Of a stretch of 64,000 nt of DNA, positions 57,683 through 64,000 are shown one piece after another. The stretch's first letter is position 1. Each line of letters begins with the position of its first letter. The notes under the pieces are model-generated. The model ran no database searches and was not told the DNA's origin. It saw only the letters and a program-made list of their open reading frames with translations. The position numbers and the translations under genes were made by a program. Location: positions 1 through 64,000 of the forward strand of contig JAQSEB010000221.1 in the NCBI GenBank assembly GCA_030063045.1. Reading direction: 5' to 3'. This stretch comes from Pratylenchus scribneri. Lineage: Eukaryota; Nematoda; Chromadorea; Rhabditida; Pratylenchidae.

Positions 57683-60600
57683 TTAAAATTCATCCGGTTG
57701 TTGATTATTTTCTTGTCTTCCCCCAATCATTGATTGAAGCATTTTCAGCGCTGTTTCAACCGCATCGCCGGGCAATTGACGGAGTACGGCTTGGACTTGT
57801 TCCGGAGGAATGTTGCCACCACCGCTGCCTCCTCCACGGCTCGAAGGACGACCTCCTCCACCACCAGCAGCAGGAATGTTTCCGCCCATCCAAACATTGT
57901 TGCTATTTGCGCCGTTGCCTCCACCTCGTGGACCACCACGACCTGAGAAAATTTGTTTAATATTATTTTTGATTCTAAATGTTTTTGGATGATAATAATT
58001 AATTGGTTCATGGAGTAAATTATCGCTATGGAGCTTGGAGTAGATTTTGGGTGGGAAAAATCGTAAAATTTTATTTAATTTTTGGTTTTTATTGCACATT
58101 TTATGGCGAAATTTTTTCCTCTAAAAGTTTTAAAATAAATTGGTCTTAATAAAATCATGAAATAATTGCTAAAAAATAAATGCTTCTCTTATCAAATCTG
58201 CTGCAGAGTAAAATAGGTCAAAATCTAAAAATCCCCACTCACTCTATAGTACTCTTTCTCTAAATTATGAACACAATTAATATAAGATAAATTAACCTAG
58301 AAATAATAATTAAGTCTAAACTCTAAATTTTTGTTAAAATTGACGTTTTTTTTCGAAATGAATAGTCTTAAAATTTTGTTGGGCACAGGCCAAAGATTTT
58401 TGGGGTAGGGTAAAAAAATTTTTTAGAAAAAAATCTCGAAAAAATTTTTCCTTTGTCAAATTGAAAAAAAGGAAAATTTTAAAAAAAATTGCTAACATTT
58501 GATGAGAAAATTAATATATAAATTAAATTTGGGGTGTTTCTTTATTTCTTACCGGGATTTCGAGTCGATGCCCGGTCCGCTTCCATTTGAGCCAGGCCGC
58601 TGCGCACTCCTGAATTTTAGGTAATTTTATAGGTAAATTTATATTATTTTCGGTACGATTTTGGGGTAAATTCAATGAATTAATGGGTAAAATTTAATTA
58701 TATTATACCTGCTTGAAAAAATGAATCAACAGTATCCATCGCGTCAAAATCAAAAACATCCGGTCTTCGGGGTTCGAAGCGCATTTGATACTAAAAATAT
58801 GTTTTTCTTTGACGGGGAATTTTTTTTTTAATTGGGAAATTTTAATTTATCGCAAAATAAAGAGGTCAATGCTTTATCCTAGATAAGAAGAACTATATCC
58901 ATTTGATAATGTTGCCAAGATGTATCATATGATAATGTTTTGGTTTGGTTTTAACCAATCCTAACCAAAATCAAAACTGGTTTAAACCGTTTTAAATAAC
59001 CTTTAACCATAAAAAATTATAATATACAATTCGATACTTCTTTCAATGATCTCAGGATCTCAGCTCTATAATATAATAGTTTAAGGGGTTATATTTAGGA
59101 AATACCCTCTTTAAACGGTTATCCACCCGCAAATAAGAAATTTTTTTGAAATTCCTAATCTTATTGCTCTTAATTGTTTGTAAAACGATGCCAAAACATT
59201 AGAATAGTGTGACCAATTTTGAGTGTAAAATAAGGAAATTAGAGGGGAAAAATCGGTGGGAGGATAACCGATAAGTATCATTTAAACCATTAGAATTATT
59301 TTGGTATTATGGACTTTTTTTCGCACAATTTAATAAATACTATCCAATTTTTTAGCATATTCACCTCGGGTTGGAAAGGAGGAGGTCCACCACCACCACC
59401 ACCACCGCGTGGCGCATATTCGTCATATCGTGAAGAAGCGCCGCGTCCACCGCCCATGCCACCACCCTCATTCCGCGGGAACATCATTTCATTTGGTGGT
59501 GTCATTCGAGGTTCATACCTAAAAAAATGGTGGTGTAAAATGTTAATTTAAAGTTTTGATGAAATGATTGGAAATAATTGAATTGGATTAAAAAAGAAAT
59601 TGCTAATACTTGTACAAACATCTTAGATTTTTGTTTATCCAAACTTTCTGCGTTAAAATTGCGTTTTTGTTTTTTTTTTCACTTAATTACCATTATGGAA
59701 TCGATCTAACATACAATTCATAAATAATATTTTTTCGGAAATCTCTCCTTCCTAAACTTCATATAGATTCAAGAATAGGTTAATTAACTCATCATGGTCG
59801 ATTTACTGTATGAAATTTCAAACCCATTAACCTTTTTTAGAAAAATCGAACTGTTGTGTAAATCCAAACTGGCTATGATACTTTTGTCAAGATTTTTATG
59901 GGATTTGAAATTGAAAATTCATAGACTAAATCACTAAATCGACTATGTCGAGTTGAATGAGCCTATTTTTGGGGGTTTCTGGATTGCCTATAAGTTAAAT
60001 TTTTTCAAAAGTAAAGGCTTGGCCTTTCGGAAAAGGCAATATCCAATATTGCTCATAATCATAAAACACATACATTGAATAGGGAGGAGCCATTGATGGT
60101 GGTTGGCGGCCGGCCCAGGGTTGTTGCCGTGACATTGATTGTTCGTTCGGTTGCTGTTGTGGGTATTTTGGTGAGGCAATCGTAACCACACAATGATGCC
60201 CGTCAAGCAGGAAATCGGATTGTCTATAAAATTATTTGATGATTTTTTTTTTTAATATTTTCATTTAATTCCATATTTGGTTAATCAGCAATAGCAACTA
60301 GCTTTTAATATTAAAATGATTGATCAAAATATAATTGGTCGGAATAAGGTCAAAGAATTGCAATAGTTCGAAATTTCGGTCCCAAAAAATTTTTATAATT
60401 TTCAAAAATTATCTTATAGTTTTTTGGGATGCAGAATAAATACAAATTATGGGCATCGTTTTCATTATATCTTAGCAATTTGGTAAGGTATCGACTTTTA
60501 TCAAGAAAATGACAATGGAAAGGTATAGTCCAATTTGCAAAAAAAAATTTTGTGAATCAATGTTTTTTAGGACCACAATTCCGAAAGATTGACCAAAAAT

Positions 60601-63550
60601 GAAAAGGAAACAGCCCGATTTTGACCTATTTTGCAACTTTTTTTGGCCATAACTTAATATTTTAATTTTTTAAAGTCCACCAATTCTTTCTCTAAATTTA
60701 CTCAATCCGTGCTATAATAACAAATTTATTATAATAAAGCTAATATTCAATTTGATTTTGTAAACCACTAATTTTCAAACCTGACTAGCTCCTTCGCTGC
60801 CCTCACTGAGTCGATTGTCAGAAATGCAAATCCACGGAAGGGTCTCGGATAGTACCTATGGAAAACATGTGATTTTGTTTTCAAACTCAAAAATCTTACA
60901 TGTCTCTGATTCGGGCGTCTTTGTCGAAACGATGAATTTGCTCGGTGAAAAATCCCTCCAACTGTTTCCGATAAATCTCCTCATTCAGCCCACCAATGAA
61001 TAGACGCGGCATTTGGGTGGATTCGACCATTTTTTCCAAATAGGTTTCCATATTCTGTGAATAAATTTGATTGTTTTTTTTTATTTAATTTTGTCGAAAA
61101 AATCAAATAAAGTCAAAATAATTATAATGGTTTAAGGTTTTGTTCTACATTTCCAAAACCCAAACCAAAAACCATTGGATTGAGTTTTGGTTTAAAAAAA
61201 AATCATCGAATGCTATATATAATTTTGTGTTTGACCATGGTTCGATAAAAATTAAATGGTACTAAACGGTTTAAACCGTTTTGGGTTTTTTGGTTTAAAA
61301 CTAAGTCAAAATTTATGGTACTTGTATACTTTGTATCCGCCAGAACCCTTAAAAAATTTCGAAATTTTTTCTCTACAAAATTATATACCAATCGATTCGT
61401 CTTGGCGAGCTGGTTATGAAAATGTTAAAATTTTGAACATCAGCACATTTGGCAAAATTATGAACTCATGAAAATTGAAAAAGTACTTGGTCCCCCCTAT
61501 GGGTCTGAACTCGAAAAATTTTTTGAAAATTTTTTTAGTCAATTTATAGCTCATTCGACGCGTCTCGACTAGCAGAATGCGAATCTCTTATCGGTTTCGC
61601 ATAAAACACAAAAATAAAAAAGTTACAGTCGCGCAAGTCTGCGCAGTTCCAACACATCCAGCGAAACTAAAATGGCCGTAACTTTTTTATTTTTATGTTA
61701 TATGCGAAATCGATGGCAGATTCGAGCTTCTCTCATCGAGACGCGTCGACAGAGATATAATTCGACCGAAAAAATGTTAAAAAATTTTTCGAGCTCAGAC
61801 CCATAGGGGGGACCAAGCACCTTTTTCGATTTCTTTGAGGTCATAACTTTTTTATTTCTGGGTTTTATGCGAAACTAATAACATTTTCATAACCAGCTCG
61901 CCAAGACGAGTCGATTGGTATATAATTTTGTAGAAAAAAATTTCGAAATTTTTTAAGGGTTCTGGCGGATACAAAGTATACAAGTACCAAATTTATTAAA
62001 CATAAGTGAAATCATTATCAAAAGATGCGTCTTGACGAGATCTATCGATTGAGAATATGGTTATGGTTTATGGGTTTGTACTTAATTGAATTGATTGTAT
62101 CCCATTTTTGGGTCAACTGCCAACTGGGAAAAAGTGAAGGTTCCCCCTCTTTAGAGCATCAAAATAAGGGTTAGGGTCATTAGAGGTCACCTTGGATGAT
62201 ATTCCCTGATTGACCTTACATATAATCCTAATCCTGATAACCCGTAGTGGGAACACTTCACCTTTCCGTTGTAACCAAAAAAGGATAAAAACTACATAAG
62301 TAATTATGGCCTTTTTTTTAAAAAAAACAAAATTTTCCTCTAATTTAAAGTTTAAACCTTACATTGTCAGTCAATGAAATCCGAACACTGCATTCGCGGC
62401 CACCGATGATGTGTTTTGGCTGGGAAAGAACGAGCACTTGTGAACTGTATCGGACCATGCGAACAAAACCAAAACCTCGAGCTTCCCCGTTGCTTTTTCG
62501 TTTAATCTGAAAAATTGAAAACATGATTTTATAATTTTGAGTTCTTTTCACTCGACATTATCGGTAATTTTTTTTTAAATCTCTTAAAACATAGACAACC
62601 CAAAACCTAGCCCTAATTTAAACCTTAATTTAAAAACAAGACTGTAGAAGCTAATAAGGGTCCCTCTTACACGTTTGCTAATTGTACTGATTTGCGGCCT
62701 TGACTAAAAACGAAATTTGTAGCCCAATACCCATCATTCAAGATCTAAAACTTAGCCTAAATCCAAGACCCATCTCTGAACCCTTTTAAAACTGTGAATC
62801 CTAGGCTTAAATTTGTGCTATTGCAGCAGTTGAAGGGCTGGAAGGGAAAAAAGGTGAGGTTGATGATAATGAAGAATAAGAGATGAAGCTGAGGAAGCTC
62901 TTCTTTATCATTATCTTCTTTCTCTTCTCCTTCTTCATCATCCTTTTCCCTTAACAGTCCTTAAATTGCAATAGTATCCTTAAATTTTACTCTCAGTTAT
63001 TGTTTTTTAATCTTCATGGTAAGGGCCGCAAATTTCGCCGAAAGCTTCCACCTTACTCTTCTCCGAATCTACTAGTTAAATTTACTACTTCCCTAAAGAT
63101 AATTTCTCATCATTTTCGTATAAAAAATCACCCAATACTCGACCCCAAATTAATAAGAATTAAAAATGAAATGAAAACCTCTCGGAAATCAACTTCGCCA
63201 AACTGCTCAAAATGCGCCTGTAATGCCCATTCTTCCAAATCATAGGGCAGCCCCATACAAATTAAGTCGCCACATTCCTTCCCACTCCGGTCGAGCTTAA
63301 GTTCCACTGCGGTTTGCGGCATTCTCTTCATCTTCTTCACTCCTTCTCGGTCTTCTTCGGTTGATGTTCTATTCTCGTACAATTCCACACCTCCTCTTCC
63401 TCCTTCTGACTCTTCCCCGTCTTTCTTCCCTTTTTGTTGCGAATCTTCCAACCTAACTTCTTCTTCACCGTCCTTCTCATCATCAATCTTCCGTTTTGTT
63501 CCCAATTCCAAAGCAGTCTTCTTCTTAACATCCTCATCATCTTTCATCAT
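57683..63550 (-). CDS. tdp-1: TDP-43 (TARDBP/TDP-1) orthologue, nine exons, 482 aa
   Basis: Exons 63550-63179, 62506-62363, 61054-60900, 60855-60781, 60223-60074, 59518-59365, 58790-58709, 58609-58553, 57942-57683 keep frame throughout. TDP-43 binds UG-rich RNA and controls splicing and RNA stability in the nucleus. A charged N-terminal part is followed by RRM1 at about 95-172 (DLICMGLPYDLEEWALQAHF; RNP1 RGFGFVRM) and RRM2 at about 189-270 (RLFIGGL; RGFAFLTI). The C-terminal half has Gln/Pro-rich and Gly-rich low-complexity stretches (GGGMGGGRGA, RGGGGGGG, RGGPRGGG), like the prion-like tail of vertebrate TDP-43. The frame is open a little upstream of the chosen ATG, so a further 5' exon is possible. 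Intron 2 holds nested MITEs. Confidence 0.88.
58950..59110. repeat. Degenerate foldback repeat in TDP-43 intron
   Basis: GGTTTAAACCGTTTTAAATAA and TAAACGGTTATCC-type blocks with a central ATACAATTCGATACTTC; related to the 48.9-kb repeat. Boundaries uncertain. Confidence 0.4.
61317..61988. mobile_element. 672-bp MITE with about 110-bp inverted ends, TDP-43 intron 2
   Basis: Left end GGTACTTGTATACTTTGTAT and right end ATACAAAGTATACAAGTACC pair perfectly and the match extends about 110 bp. Flanks are AAATTTAT on both sides (61309-61316, 61989-61996), an 8-bp duplication. The interior contains an inner hairpin around GACGCGTC motifs. It lies within an older foldback whose arms are near 61125 and 62085. 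Confidence 0.9.
62075..62310. repeat. Decayed relative of the 2247-2466 MITE
   Basis: Shares GGAAAAAGTGAAGG(G/T)TCCC and GGGTTAGGGT blocks with the 2.2-kb element and ends GGATAAAAACTACATAAGTA, but the termini are diverged. Confidence 0.5.
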
Positions 63551-64000
63551 TGCGCTTTTATCTATAAATTCACACTTAACTTTCGAAACACTAGTTTAAG
63601 TCCACAATATGCGCAAAAGCCAAAGGGGGTACTCTACTCTTCTCTGGGCATTTTTCTTTTAGTATTTTTAATCAATTCTACTTGCCCTTTGCCCTAAATC
63701 ATAATAAGCATTAGCCTTAAGAGTTTTAAATTGCAAAACCATCTGTCCATCCCGACCCCCTTTACTCTGGCAAATCGTCGACTTAAACCAGATAAATTTA
63801 AACAATTTTATTTTACTAAAGTATAATTTTATACTAAAACTGCAAATTCAACCAATGCTCATGTTTTTAATTACTCATATTAATATATCTTTTCGAACCT
63901 TCCTCTTTTGTTTGCCAATTAAAAAGCGTGTTTTTGATTACATCAATCAATGCAAATGCATTATTCATTTTTTTTTGTTGTTGAAGTGAATTTTTTCTCT
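63551..64000. other. 5' flank of the TDP-43 gene
   Basis: AT-rich, no supported ORF. May contain the promoter or a further 5' exon of the minus-strand gene. Confidence 0.4.

Noticed and set aside
1..64000. tRNA and rRNA genes
   Set aside because: No cloverleaf with intact A and B boxes and no rRNA core sequence noticed by eye; a tRNAscan or Infernal run would be decisive.

Overview
The window is AT-rich nuclear DNA of a plant-parasitic nematode, most likely a root-knot nematode (Meloidogyne). The evidence is an intron-bearing GH28 polygalacturonase gene of the kind these worms carry, very short introns with TTTCAG-like acceptors, a TDP-43-type RNA-binding gene, and dense small transposons. 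The genus is an inference; no rRNA or other marker is present.

Layout. 0.4-5.5 kb: 3' part of a secreted polygalacturonase gene (+) with foldback elements in its introns. 6.0-7.8 kb: a Mutator-like element with long inverted repeats and a deletion-derivative transposase gene. 8.3-11.8 kb: a 34/45-bp satellite array. 13.0-45.4 kb: a 12-exon host gene (-) of unknown function, one intron of which holds a complete 27.4-kb Maverick/Polinton (13809-41176) with 64-bp inverted repeats starting 5'-AG and a perfect 6-bp target duplication TAGGAC. 45.4-49.9 kb: repeats and ORF debris. 50.0-51.7 kb: a small secreted-protein gene (+). 53.8 kb: a cystine-knot-like secreted peptide (-). 56.0-56.8 kb: a gene broken by a hAT-like MITE (-). 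57.7-63.6 kb: a complete TDP-43/TDP-1 orthologue (-).

The Maverick is the main interest. Its core set is present: protein-primed DNA polymerase B (12 exons), DDE integrase with chromodomain, adenain-like protease, packaging ATPase, major capsid and penton-like proteins and a pVI-like peptide. The capsid, integrase, protease and ATPase genes form a compact minus-strand block (29.6-37.6 kb). Flanking plus-strand genes are spaced about 80-130 bp apart, and most have a 3' splice-site-like sequence just before the ATG, suggesting trans-splicing.

Around the core lies an unusual cargo of host-derived genes: a PAZ-only protein resembling the small-RNA 3'-end pocket of Argonaute, an intact SKP1-like gene next to two paralogous proteins with F-box-like N termini and zinc-binding C termini, a two-DM-domain (doublesex/MAB-3 type) protein with a Pol II CTD-like tract, a decayed RBPMS/MEC-8-like RRM gene, and two membrane proteins, one with Crk/SH2-type YxxP tail motifs. 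Together they suggest an element equipped to act on host RNA silencing, ubiquitin-dependent turnover and transcription. The functions are inferred from family membership only.
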